A DNA stretch of 28,141 bases from Phocaeicola_A sp964432715 (GCA_964432715.1 CAYSOW010000015.1:1-28141), one strand, 5' to 3'; numbered from the stretch's first letter, positions 15,696 through 23,480 are shown. Translations and numbers: made by a program. The notes: a model not told the origin generated them from the sequence alone.

Positions 15696-16694
15696 TTATT
15701 TTACTAATGGTTCAGAGGGGGTAGAGCCTTCGGGGTGAGCGATGCTGTCGCGCATCACCGTGTCGGCCTGAATATTCTTCATCCGATAATAGTCCATGAT
15801 GCCCAGGTTGCCGTTGCGGAACGCTTCTGCCATGGCTTTGGGAACCTCTGCCTCGGCCTGAATCACGTTGGCACGCGCCTCTTCTGCTTTCGCTTTCATT
15901 TCCTGCTCGCTGGCCACAGCCATTGCACGACGCTCTTCGGCCTTCGCCTGAGCGATGTTCTTGTCGGCATTGGCCTGGTCAATCTGCAGGGAGGCACCAA
16001 TGTTCTTACCTATATCAATATCTGCAATATCAATGGAGAGAATCTCGAAGGCGGTACCGGCATCCAAGCCTTTGCGTAACACCAGTTTCGAGATAGAGTC
16101 GGGGTTCTCCAGCACCGACTTGTGGTTCTCGGAGGAACCGATGGAGGAGACGATGCCTTCGCCTACACGGGCGAGGATGGTGTCTTCTCCGGCACCACCC
16201 ACCAATTGGCGGATGTTGGCACGTACGGTGACGCGCGCTTTGGCTATCAGCTGGATACCGTCCTTGGCTACGGCGGTGACGGGCGGGGTGTCAATCACTT
16301 TCGGGTTGACTGACATCTGGACGGCTTCGAAGACGTCGCGTCCGGCCAGGTCGATGGCGGTGGCCATCTGGAATGAGAGTTCGATGTTGGCTTTGGATGC
16401 GGATACCAGGGCGTGTACCACCTTCTCTACGTGTCCGCCTGCCAGATAGTGCGCCTCCAGCTCGTCGCGCGTAATGGTGCGCAGTCCGGCTTTGTGCGCC
16501 TCAATCAGTGCCTGCACGATGATGGAAGGCGGCACGTTACGGATGCGCATCAGGAAGAGTTGCACCAGGGAGATGTGTACTCCGGAGACCTTGGCGGAGA
16601 GCCAAAGAATAAACGGTACATAGTGGAAGAAGATGGCCAGGATAATCAGCGCACCTGCCACTACGATAAAGGGTAAATAGAATGAATCAACCAT
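15696..16694 (-). CDS. floA: Flotillin-like membrane protein FloA
   Basis: This SPFH/flotillin-like scaffold protein organises membrane microdomains. An N-terminal membrane hairpin (about residues 5-35, SFYLPFIVVAGALIILAIFF) is followed by the SPFH-like region with KAGLRTITRDELEAHYLAGGHVEKV and KARVTVRANIRQLVGGAGEDTI. A helical, alanine/glutamate-rich coiled-coil tail (about 240-310, QAKAEERRAMAVASEQEMKA) comes next. The length of 332 is close to B. subtilis FloA (331). It lies 18 bases after nfeD, the partner with which flotillins are widely paired. The extra downstream gene for uridine phosphorylase is not a known functional partner. Confidence 0.95.
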   Translation of the reverse strand: MVDSFYLPFIVVAGALIILAIFFHYVPFILWLSAKVSGVHISLVQLFLMRIRNVPPSIIVQALIEAHKAGLRTITRDELEAHYLAGGHVEKVVHALVSASKANIELSFQMATAIDLAGRDVFEAVQMSVNPKVIDTPPVTAVAKDGIQLIAKARVTVRANIRQLVGGAGEDTILARVGEGIVSSIGSSENHKSVLENPDSISKLVLRKGLDAGTAFEILSIDIADIDIGKNIGASLQIDQANADKNIAQAKAEERRAMAVASEQEMKAKAEEARANVIQAEAEVPKAMAEAFRNGNLGIMDYYRMKNIQADTVMRDSIAHPEGSTPSEPLVK

Positions 16695-16712
16695 AATCTG
16701 TTCAATAAAAGG

Positions 16713-17198
16713 TTATACATGGGATACTTGCGAATCGTCTTTGCGCACGAAGATCACGCCTTCCTGAATGCGGTCTACAATGATGTGCGTCTTTTCGTTC
16801 AGGAATCCGTCGCACGACTTCACCTCCAGGATGCGACCGTTCAGGTCGGCGTTCCCGATGAGGGCCAGTCGGGTGATGGCGATACCGGTGTCTCCCGGTT
16901 GCACCTGCTCCCCCGCCGGTTGTGCCACGGTGGAGTCTATCTCCTGATGCAGCGCCAGGCGGTCGATGGATTTAGAACGGACAAACCAAATGAATACCAA
17001 CAGGTAACTGCCGCAGGAAACCAGCAGTGTAAGCAGTCCGCCGGTAGGGCCCAGTTCCGAAAAAGCAAAATAGTTGGCTACCAGCAGGCATGCGGCTGAG
17101 GCGATGCCTGCCAAGCTGACGCCGGGAATGAGGAACACCTCAATGACAAACAGTATCAGTCCGGCGACAATCAGTGCGATAATCAGGACAACATCCAT
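16713..17198 (-). CDS. NfeD-like membrane protein, short form
   Basis: This 161-residue protein has three hydrophobic segments in the first 95 residues (VVLIIALIVAGLILFVIEVF, LAGIASAACLLVANYFAF and LLTLLVSCGSYLLVFIWFV) and a C-terminal OB-fold-like domain (about 100-155, GDTGIAITRLALIGNADLNGRILEV). It lacks the N-terminal serine protease domain of long NfeD proteins, so it is the short class that accompanies flotillins. It is the first gene of the cluster with floA and udp and follows a TATCTTTG -7 element 22 bases upstream of its start. The role is probably support of FloA assembly or localisation, from family context. Confidence 0.88.
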   Translation of the reverse strand: MDVVLIIALIVAGLILFVIEVFLIPGVSLAGIASAACLLVANYFAFSELGPTGGLLTLLVSCGSYLLVFIWFVRSKSIDRLALHQEIDSTVAQPAGEQVQPGDTGIAITRLALIGNADLNGRILEVKSCDGFLNEKTHIIVDRIQEGVIFVRKDDSQVSHV

Positions 17199-17220
17199 GG
17201 CATTACAATTTAAGTTTTTC

Positions 17221-17228
17221 CAAAGATA
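17221..17228 (-). promoter_or_regulatory. Predicted -7 element for nfeD-floA-udp
   Basis: The minus-strand sequence TATCTTTG matches TAnnTTTG exactly and lies 22 bases upstream of the nfeD ATG. A convincing -33 TTTG box is not present at the usual spacing. It falls in the short gap after the TPR/PD40 gene on the same strand, so read-through from that gene is also possible. Confidence 0.5.
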
Positions 17229-17248
17229 CGTAATCTTTGGTTGAAATC

Positions 17249-18697
17249 CTATTTTTTGAGACTATTAATCTCTGTATTTCTTATGTTTACCTCCAATACG
17301 TGCAGGTCGTTCTCCATCTGATAGAACTGACGTTCCAGGTCGAGTATCTCCGGCTTCAGGGTTTGACGCACGGCTTCATTTCCTACTTGGTAACGAGCGC
17401 GCTTCTCGGTCAGTTGTTTCGCGAGTTGCTGATAACCCTTGTTGCTCTCCATCCACTCGGCAAAGAGGCGTTTGGCTTGCGTCGATTTGAAATCATCCAG
17501 CGCGTGATAGTAGGTCTGTCCCTGGATGTAGAAGTTATATTCATAACTGGTCTCCGTTGAGCGCTCAGTCTGCACCTGCGCCAGGCGTTGACGTGCTTCC
17601 ACCACTGCCTGCTGATCTTGCTGCGTGTCTGCGATGCGGTAAATCTGCGCTGCACGACGCACGGTCTCTTCCTCACAATCCTCGTAGTTGTAGGTTTGGC
17701 GCGACTTGTTGGGGACGAAGAGGTAGATGCAAACCTTTCCCTCCGGCTGATTGCGGTCGGTGGCAAACCAACCCAGCTGGTTGTACTCGTCCACCACGTA
17801 CATGTAATCGTTGGCAGGCGAGTTGAAGGGCATGCCCAGGTTCTCAGGACGCAAGAAACGATTGCTTTCCGAGTTGAAGCGGGTGACAAAGAGGTCGTAG
17901 CCGCCCAAAGAGTTCTCTCCGTTGTCGGCATAGTAGAGCGTGGCGCCGTCGCTCAGCAGGTAAGGATAGTTCTGGTCGCCCTCGCTTTCCAGACCGCTCA
18001 ACGGTTCTGCGTCGCCCCATTGCTTGCCCAACAGATCCTGTTCCACCAAGCGCAGCTTGCCGTTGCTTGTTTGCGCAAAGATGCGTCGGTTGTTCAGTTC
18101 GTTCTGAAACAGCGTTGCCTCTGCGGCGTCACTCTGCGGCAAGAACTGCTTGACCGGTGCCAAGGTGCCCGATTCAACGCCCACGCGATAGGCGGTGAGG
18201 AAGTTCTCCTTATCCACCACCAAACTATCCACAAAGGTGATTTGCTCGGTACCTTTGAGCATCATCGATGCTTGCTTCAGGGCACTGAGTCGTTTCTCTT
18301 CTGCTTCCGTATTCTCTTTTTTCTTCTGTTTCAGTGAGATGTATTTCTCCATTGCTTCCACCGCCTCGTCGAAGTGATAGAGCTGTGCCTCCGTCTCTGC
18401 CAGGTAGGGGAATGCCTCGGTGAGGTTGCGGGCGGTGGCTTTCTTCAGATAACTTTCTGCCTCTGCCCACGCCTTGTTCTCGTAGCAGCAACGACCGTAG
18501 CCATAGTTGTAGGTGGCGTTCGACGGCACCTGTTTCACCAACTTCTGATAGGCGGGTGTGGCTTTTTCAAAGTTGCCTTCTCCCAGCCATTGCTTGGCTT
18601 GTGCAGCGGTCTGTGCGTGCATCATGCCGCAGAAACATCCGGCGAGAAGGACCGATAACAGTATTCTTTTTTTCATCTTCTTTCTTTCGTTATTCAT
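17249..18697 (-). CDS. Exported TPR and PD40 (WD40-like propeller) protein
   Basis: This exported protein of 482 residues (or 475 if started at 18676, MKKRILLSV) begins with a signal sequence. The signal contains LLAGC, which could act as a lipobox, and also MMHAQ, a signal peptidase I-like site, so lipidation is uncertain. TPR-like helical repeats follow (KQWLGEGNFEKATPAYQKLV and NKAWAEAESYLKKA). Next comes a PD40/WD40-like propeller region (YPYLLSDGATLYYADNG, SLGGYDLFV, RPENLGMPFNSPANDYMYV) and a helical C-terminus. The layout recalls PorE and other peptidoglycan-linked OmpA-type envelope proteins, but no C-terminal OmpA domain is present. I rejected the longer frame to 18823 because it runs back through the promoter region into ttcA. 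Function unknown. Confidence 0.82.
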   Translation of the reverse strand: MNNERKKMKKRILLSVLLAGCFCGMMHAQTAAQAKQWLGEGNFEKATPAYQKLVKQVPSNATYNYGYGRCCYENKAWAEAESYLKKATARNLTEAFPYLAETEAQLYHFDEAVEAMEKYISLKQKKKENTEAEEKRLSALKQASMMLKGTEQITFVDSLVVDKENFLTAYRVGVESGTLAPVKQFLPQSDAAEATLFQNELNNRRIFAQTSNGKLRLVEQDLLGKQWGDAEPLSGLESEGDQNYPYLLSDGATLYYADNGENSLGGYDLFVTRFNSESNRFLRPENLGMPFNSPANDYMYVVDEYNQLGWFATDRNQPEGKVCIYLFVPNKSRQTYNYEDCEEETVRRAAQIYRIADTQQDQQAVVEARQRLAQVQTERSTETSYEYNFYIQGQTYYHALDDFKSTQAKRLFAEWMESNKGYQQLAKQLTEKRARYQVGNEAVRQTLKPEILDLERQFYQMENDLHVLEVNIRNTEINSLKK

Positions 18698-18706
18698 TCC
18701 GATTTT

Positions 18707-18714
18707 CAAAAGTA
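18707..18714 (-). promoter_or_regulatory. Predicted -7 element of the TPR/PD40 gene
   Basis: The minus-strand TACTTTTG is an exact TAnnTTTG match about ten bases upstream of the ATG at 18697. It mirrors the identical element on the plus strand at 18738-18745 that serves ttcA. No clear -33 box is present. Confidence 0.45.
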
Positions 18715-18737
18715 CAAAGAAAACTAGGAATTTTTCG

Positions 18738-18745
18738 TACTTTTG
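18738..18745 (+). promoter_or_regulatory. Predicted -7 element of ttcA
   Basis: TACTTTTG lies 19 bases upstream of the ATG at 18765 and supports that start over the longer frame. The -33 region (18715-18718) reads CAAA rather than TTTG on the plus strand, so this rests on the -7 element alone. Confidence 0.5.
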
Positions 18746-18764
18746 TGCATTATTTTTTATAAAT

Positions 18765-19514
18765 ATGGCACAGTTTACGGATGAAGAACGGTTAATGCGC
18801 CGCATAGAGACGCGCTTTAACAAGGGATTGGTGACTTATCGCCTCATTGAGGATGGCGATCAGGTGTTGGTTGGACTTTCCGGCGGAAAGGATTCGCTGG
18901 CATTGCTCGATTTGCTGGCGCGTCGTTCGCGCATCTTCAAACCGCGCTTTACGGTCTGCGCGGCACATATTGTGATGAAGAATATTCCGTATGAATCGGA
19001 TGATAGCTACTTGCGCCGGTATGCCGAGGAACGTGGGGTGAAGTATGTGCGGTATGAAACTTCTTTCGATGCTTCTACCGATCAGCGTAAATCGCCTTGT
19101 TTCCTTTGCTCGTGGAATCGCAGAAAGGCGCTCTTTACGGTGGCGAAGGAGTTGGGGTGTAACAAGATTGCGCTGGGGCATCACATGGATGATATCTTGC
19201 AGACGCTGCTGATGAATATGACGTTTCAGGGGGCTGTCAGTACGATGCCGCCGAAGTTGGTGATGCGCAAGTTTGATATGACGATTATCCGTCCGATGTG
19301 TTTGGTGCATGAGGCTGATTTGATTGAGTTGGCGCGTATGAAGGAGTTCCGCAAGCAGATTAAGAACTGTCCGTACGAGAAGGATTCCAGTCGCTCGGAC
19401 ATGAAGGAGGTGCTGCATCGGCTGGAGGAGTTGAACCCGGAGGCTCGTTACAGTCTTTGGGCCAGCATGAATAATGTGCAGCGTGATTTGTTGCCGGAGC
19501 CGTTTGAGGATTAA
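18765..19514 (+). CDS. ttcA: tRNA 2-thiocytidine biosynthesis protein TtcA-like
   Basis: TtcA is a PP-loop ATPase that thiolates cytidine 32 in certain tRNAs using an oxygen-sensitive 4Fe-4S cluster. In the 249-residue protein the PP-loop SGGKDS is at 39-44, the cysteine pair PCFLC gives Cys112 and Cys115, and the third ligand is Cys202 in KNCPYEKDSSR. That spacing agrees closely with the E. coli Cys122/Cys125/Cys213 set. The stretch ALGHHMDDILQTLLMNM is also family-typical. I chose the ATG at 18765 because the upstream extension in the same frame crosses the divergent promoter region and the neighbouring gene. A DUF486 membrane protein gene follows after 45 bases. Confidence 0.93.
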   Translation: MAQFTDEERLMRRIETRFNKGLVTYRLIEDGDQVLVGLSGGKDSLALLDLLARRSRIFKPRFTVCAAHIVMKNIPYESDDSYLRRYAEERGVKYVRYETSFDASTDQRKSPCFLCSWNRRKALFTVAKELGCNKIALGHHMDDILQTLLMNMTFQGAVSTMPPKLVMRKFDMTIIRPMCLVHEADLIELARMKEFRKQIKNCPYEKDSSRSDMKEVLHRLEELNPEARYSLWASMNNVQRDLLPEPFED

Positions 19515-19532
19515 ATTGTATTGGTAAATGTA

Positions 19533-19558
19533 TAGGTATATATAAGGTATATATAAGG
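19533..19558 (+). repeat. Short AT-rich direct repeat
   Basis: A GGTATATATAA-like unit occurs twice in tandem between ttcA and the DUF486 gene, immediately before the start codon. It is probably a simple slippage-prone sequence; whether copy number affects translation of the downstream gene is unknown. Confidence 0.5.
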
Positions 19559-19559
19559 T

Positions 19560-19915
19560 ATGAAAGCATTACTGACGGTGGGGATGCTGGTCGTCTCCAA
19601 CATTTTTATGACTTTTGCCTGGTATGGGCATCTCAAGTTGCAGGAGATGAAGATCTCCTCGGGTTGGCCGTTGTGGGGCGTGATTCTCTTTTCGTGGAGC
19701 ATCGCCTTGGCCGAGTATTCGTTTCAAGTGCCGGCCAATCGACTGGGCTTTACGGGTAACGGGGGACCGTTCACGCTGATGCAGCTGAAGGTGATTCAGG
19801 AGGTGGTGACGCTGATTGTCTTCACGCTCTTTGCTACGGTGCTCTTCAAGGGCGAGGCGCTCCATTGGAACCACTTGGCGGCTTTTGTCTGTCTGGTGCT
19901 GGCGGTCTATTTTGT
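19560..19915 (+). CDS. DMT-family membrane protein (DUF486), 3' end lost in gap
   Basis: This small integral membrane protein of at least 118 residues has four predicted transmembrane segments. The sequence MKALLTVGMLVVSNIFMTFA, followed by WYGHLKL, ALAEYSFQVPANRLGF, and a GPFTLMQLKVIQEV stretch, is typical of the DUF486/drug-metabolite-transporter-like family. Members are usually about 115-120 residues, so only a few residues and the stop should be hidden by the run of Ns that begins at 19916. The partial state therefore comes from assembly, not a broken gene. No substrate is known for this family. It may be cotranscribed with ttcA. Confidence 0.85.
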
Positions 19916-20015
19916 NNNNNNNNNNNNNNNNNNNNNNNNNNNNNNNNNNNNNNNNNNNNNNNNNNNNNNNNNNNNNNNNNNNNNNNNNNNNNNNNNNNNN
20001 NNNNNNNNNNNNNNN
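19916..20015. other. Assembly gap of 100 Ns
   Basis: A run of exactly 100 N is a scaffolding placeholder, so its true length is unknown. It lies between two convergent genes (DUF486 gene and S46 peptidase) and probably hides the end of the first and the terminators of both. Confidence 0.98.
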
Positions 20016-20061
20016 GGGGCGCAGGACTTGTTTTTATCTTCGTACAACGTTGCCGTTGTTG

Positions 20062-22215
20062 TTATTTCACGATGGTCATCTCCTCAATCAGTTGCGGACA
20101 GTTGCCGAACTTGTCGATGATGAAGAGCACGTAGCGGATATCTACCGCGATGCAACGTTGCAACTCGTTGTCGAAGTGGATGTCACCACTCAGTGATTCC
20201 CAGTTGCCGTCGAAGGCTGCTCCAATCAACTCTCCGTCGCCGTTGATTACCGGACTACCGCTGTTGCCGCCGGTGATGTCGTTGGTGGTGAGGAAGCAGG
20301 TGTGCAACTCGCCGTCGGCATCGGCATACTGACCGTAGTCTTTCTCGGCGTAGAGCTGTTTCAGCTTCTCGGGCACGATAAACTCATCGTTGTTGGGGTC
20401 CTCTTTCTCCATCACGCCCTTCAGGGTGGTGAAGTAGTTGTAGTGAACACCATCTTTCGGATTGTATGATTTCACGTTACCGTAAGTGAGACGCATGGTG
20501 AAGTTGGCATCTGCCGATTTCGGCGTCGGCTCATACATCTCGCACAAACCTCTGACGTAGGTTTTGTGGAGCGGTTCCATGGCAGCGTCGTTCTTGTAGT
20601 AGGTAGACATCAAACCTTTGCGATACTTCATGATGGAGGCGGTCATGCGGTCGCGCAAATCTTGCTCTATAGCTTTCACGGTCGGTTTCTTCAGGAACTT
20701 GTTCAGGTTCTCTTCCGAAGCCAGGATAGAGTTGTCGTAGAGGTCGTCCACGAAACGGTCGTAGTCGTTCTTGTACTCCTTCTCGATGATTTCAAAGAAC
20801 GAGGGGCGATCTTGTGACATCTCGGCGTAGAGCGGCAGCAACTTCTTCGCTACTTTGCGGTCCACCTCGTGGTCGTAATCCTTGTTGTGAATCTGTGCGT
20901 AGGACTTTTTCAGCTGGTCACCAATCTCAGCGATGGCCTTGTTATCTTTCTTGTTGATGGCCTCTTTCATACGGTCGAGGGTGGTGTACGGTGAGAGGAA
21001 CTCGATGGGGCGAAGCACTTCACTGAAGACGTAGAGCGAGTAGTTGAAGTCGTTGCTGGATGCAATCAAACTGTCGATTTTAGCTACTACTGAGGCATAC
21101 TCTGCGTTGTTCTTGGCCTGGGCATACTCCGCGAAGCGTTGCTCTTGGGCGCGTTTCAACTCCAACACTTTATTATCTACAATGGCTTTGTTCATACCGA
21201 TGGAGTTCTTCCAGTAGTTGCTGCTGCTGGCATACTTGGCAGCGTACTGGATGCGCACTTTGTCGCTGGCTGCCATCTCTGCTTTCAGCACTTCCTGACG
21301 GGCACCACGAATGGCGATGCGCGGGTCGTTCTCGGTTCTCATGCGGCTCTCCACCTCTGAGGCGGTGAGGTAACGCTCGGTGCTGCCCGGGAAACCGATG
21401 ACCATGGCGAAGTCGCCGTCCTGAATGCCTTTCAGTGAGATGGGCAGGTGCTTCTTGCATTGCAAGGGTACGTTGTTCGGACTGTATTCGGCGGGTTCTC
21501 CGTTGGCGTCGGCGTAGATGCGGAACATGGAGAAGTCGCACGTGTGGCGCGGCCACATCCAGTTGTCGGTCTCGCCACCGAACTTACCGATGCACTGGGG
21601 AGGAGCAGCCACCATGCGGAGGTCGCTGTAGACTTTCTCCAGGAAGAAGTAGTACTGGTTGCCGGCAAAGAAGGGGAGGAGCTCCGCCGTCATGCCTGCT
21701 TTGCCTTTCATACCGCTCTCTTCGAAGAGCAGATCTTCCAGCTTGTTCAGGTGTTTGCTCAGGAAAGTAGCATCATCCAGGTGGTTCTCCTTCATGTATT
21801 GGTTGACGCGTTCCGTTACATTCTGAATCTTTTCAATAAAGGTAAAGGTGAGGCCCTCGGAAGGAAGTTCCTCAGTGCGGCTCTTCGACCAGAAACCGTT
21901 CTTCAGGTAATCGTGCTCCACGGAGCTGTTCTTCTGAATGGCATCGAAACCACAGTGGTGGTTGGTCAGTACCAGTCCGTCGGCAGAGACAATCTCGCCG
22001 GTACATCCTCGGCCGAAGATACCTACGGCATCTTTGATGGCTAGTGCGTCGGGCGAGTAGATATCCTCTGCTTCCAGGCGCAGACCCTGTTTCTTCATCT
22101 GTTCGATGAGGTGCTGTTGCTTCATGAGTTGCAGCATCCACATTCCTTCATCGGCATGGGCAGCGGTTGTCAGAAGGGCTGCCAAAGAGATACAAATCAG
22201 TTTAATTTTATTCAT
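20062..22215 (-). CDS. S46-family dipeptidyl-peptidase (DPP7-like)
   Basis: This exported serine dipeptidyl-peptidase of 717 residues removes dipeptides from peptide N-termini in the periplasm. A signal peptide (MNKIKLICISLAALLTTAAHA) precedes mature ADEGMW. The S46 catalytic set is complete: the TNHHCG histidine (86-87 region), Asp227 in RHTCDFSM, and Ser652 in GGNSGSP. The residue that separates specificities (673 in P. gingivalis numbering, Arg in DPP11 and Gly in DPP7) aligns to Gly670 in AAFDGNW, so preference for hydrophobic rather than acidic P1 residues is inferred. The length matches the family. It would feed the peptide-based nutrition common in Bacteroidales. The terminator side is lost in the gap at 19916. 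Confidence 0.95.
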   Translation of the reverse strand: MNKIKLICISLAALLTTAAHADEGMWMLQLMKQQHLIEQMKKQGLRLEAEDIYSPDALAIKDAVGIFGRGCTGEIVSADGLVLTNHHCGFDAIQKNSSVEHDYLKNGFWSKSRTEELPSEGLTFTFIEKIQNVTERVNQYMKENHLDDATFLSKHLNKLEDLLFEESGMKGKAGMTAELLPFFAGNQYYFFLEKVYSDLRMVAAPPQCIGKFGGETDNWMWPRHTCDFSMFRIYADANGEPAEYSPNNVPLQCKKHLPISLKGIQDGDFAMVIGFPGSTERYLTASEVESRMRTENDPRIAIRGARQEVLKAEMAASDKVRIQYAAKYASSSNYWKNSIGMNKAIVDNKVLELKRAQEQRFAEYAQAKNNAEYASVVAKIDSLIASSNDFNYSLYVFSEVLRPIEFLSPYTTLDRMKEAINKKDNKAIAEIGDQLKKSYAQIHNKDYDHEVDRKVAKKLLPLYAEMSQDRPSFFEIIEKEYKNDYDRFVDDLYDNSILASEENLNKFLKKPTVKAIEQDLRDRMTASIMKYRKGLMSTYYKNDAAMEPLHKTYVRGLCEMYEPTPKSADANFTMRLTYGNVKSYNPKDGVHYNYFTTLKGVMEKEDPNNDEFIVPEKLKQLYAEKDYGQYADADGELHTCFLTTNDITGGNSGSPVINGDGELIGAAFDGNWESLSGDIHFDNELQRCIAVDIRYVLFIIDKFGNCPQLIEEMTIVK

Positions 22216-22248
22216 GTCTATTGTCTATGTAATGTAGATTTCTGTCTG

Positions 22249-22256
22249 CAAAAATA
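22249..22256 (-). promoter_or_regulatory. Predicted -7 element of the S46 peptidase gene
   Basis: The minus-strand TATTTTTG matches TAnnTTTG and lies 33 bases upstream of the ATG at 22215. No clear -33 box is seen. Confidence 0.45.
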
Positions 22257-22361
22257 GCCAAAAAAACGACGTGTCGGAAGTCTGCCCCTCTTGTTTTCGG
22301 GCGAAACTTATTAAATTGCACTAAAACCATTGTTTAAATTTTAAATAATGATAAAAAGGTA

Positions 22362-22391
22362 GTTGAGAAAGGTTGAATGATTGTACATTTG
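22362..22391 (+). promoter_or_regulatory. Predicted promoter of the DUF4369 lipoprotein gene
   Basis: GTTG (22362-22365), an 18-base spacer and TACATTTG (22384-22391) resemble the Bacteroidota consensus. The ATG is at 22428, giving a leader of about 33 bases. It diverges from the S46 peptidase promoter within a 212-base intergenic region that shows no other structure I can support. Confidence 0.6.
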
Positions 22392-22427
22392 TTGTATCGA
22401 AACTGATTTTTGGAGAGTTTTTAAGTT

Positions 22428-23120
22428 ATGAATAGATTATTTCTGATGTTATTATCGCTGTTGTCATTGACAGCATGTAGTAAGTACAAAATCGAAGGTT
22501 CCTCATCAGTAGCAAGTCTGGATGGGAAGATGCTCTTTTTGAAAATTTGGGAGCATGACGATATGGTGAATGTCGATTCCTGTGAGATTGTGCATGGTAA
22601 GTTCTCTATGCAAGGCAAAGTGGATTCGGTCATGATGGTGACGCTCTATATGGACGACCAGCCGCTGATTCCGATGGTGCTTGAAAAAGGTAACATCAAG
22701 GTTTCTATTGATGATTTGGAACTCACTGCCTCGGGCACTCCGCTCAATAACAAACTCAAAGATTTCATCGAACAGCAGTCTAGCTTGAATGCGCGTGCTG
22801 ACGAGCTCTCGCACAAGGAGACGCAGATGATTATGGACGGTAAGGACCCGTTGGAAATTCAGAATACGCTCCAGACGGAGGGCGAGAAGTTGAATGATGA
22901 GATGGAGAAGTTGGTGATGAACTTCATTACCGAGAACTATGAGAATGTGTTGGGCACGGGCTTGTTTATGATTCTTTGCAGCAACATGCAGTACCCGATG
23001 ATGACTCCGCAGATTGAGGAGATTCTCGCTAAGGCTCCGGATAACTTCAAAAACAATGTCTTCGTTAAGGAGTTCGTTGAGGCGGCTCAAGAGAATCAGC
23101 GCCGCATGGATTATCGTTGA
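22428..23120 (+). CDS. DUF4369 lipoprotein without a thioredoxin domain
   Basis: This 230-residue predicted lipoprotein has signal MNRLFLMLLSLLSLTAC with lipobox LTAC, so Cys17 would be lipidated. The N-terminal half (about 20-105, YKIEGSSSVASLDGKMLFLKIWEHD through IPMVLEKGNIKVSIDD) has the beta-rich pattern of DUF4369, a domain that in Bacteroidota usually precedes a TlpA-like thioredoxin domain. Here the second half (105-230) is helical and acidic, and no thioredoxin CxxC motif is present. The protein is therefore a stand-alone relative rather than a redox enzyme. It diverges from the S46 peptidase gene and is followed by an assembly gap. Its function is unknown. Confidence 0.85.
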   Translation: MNRLFLMLLSLLSLTACSKYKIEGSSSVASLDGKMLFLKIWEHDDMVNVDSCEIVHGKFSMQGKVDSVMMVTLYMDDQPLIPMVLEKGNIKVSIDDLELTASGTPLNNKLKDFIEQQSSLNARADELSHKETQMIMDGKDPLEIQNTLQTEGEKLNDEMEKLVMNFITENYENVLGTGLFMILCSNMQYPMMTPQIEEILAKAPDNFKNNVFVKEFVEAAQENQRRMDYR

Positions 23121-23162
23121 TAGTTGTGATTTCTACTTATAGGTGCCCTGTTCGCTCTCGTA

Positions 23163-23262
23163 NNNNNNNNNNNNNNNNNNNNNNNNNNNNNNNNNNNNNN
23201 NNNNNNNNNNNNNNNNNNNNNNNNNNNNNNNNNNNNNNNNNNNNNNNNNNNNNNNNNNNNNN
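23163..23262. other. Assembly gap of 100 Ns
   Basis: This second run of exactly 100 N is again a placeholder of unknown true length. It lies between the convergent DUF4369 and rny genes, so a small gene or repeat array could be missing here. Confidence 0.98.
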
Positions 23263-23350
23263 TTCGGTGTGATAGAAACGATAGGGAAAGAAACGATAGG
23301 TAGACAGAAGCAATAGGTGCCGTATAGTATAACTCCTTGAGGGGGATATA

Positions 23351-23383
23351 AAAAAGAAAACCCCGATCTTCACAGACCAGGGT
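23351..23383 (-). terminator. Intrinsic terminator of rny
   Basis: On the minus strand a 9-bp stem (23375-23383 with 23360-23368, two G-U pairs) closes a six-base loop and is followed by TTTTCTTTTT (23351-23360). It lies about 100 bases after the rny stop. The wobble pairs form only on the minus-strand RNA, which supports the orientation. Confidence 0.75.
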
Positions 23384-23480
23384 ATTCTCGTCGAATTTTT
23401 CTTATTTTCAATGCCTCATAACCGATGGAACGGGCGAGGCAAAGAAGGGATATATGTATTTAAAACATATGCTGAATGAA

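Larger units (their letters stand above)
23121..23480. other. Intergenic region with a gap and short repeats, no gene seen
   Basis: This 360-base stretch between the DUF4369 gene and rny contains a 100-N gap at 23163-23262 and no credible coding frame. Around the gap are a direct repeat ATAGGTGCC (23139-23147 and 23313-23321) and two copies of GAAACGATAGG 15 bases apart (23275-23285 and 23290-23300). The repeats may explain the failed assembly. The rny terminator lies at 23351-23383. Confidence 0.7.

Noticed and set aside
18558..18764. A 69-codon N-terminal extension of ttcA
   Set aside because: It overlaps the coding start and promoter of the divergent TPR/PD40 gene; the -7 element at 18738 and the TtcA family start support 18765.
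23137..23373. A 78-codon minus-strand frame across the second gap
   Set aside because: Most of it is undefined N sequence, and the rest shows no coding character.
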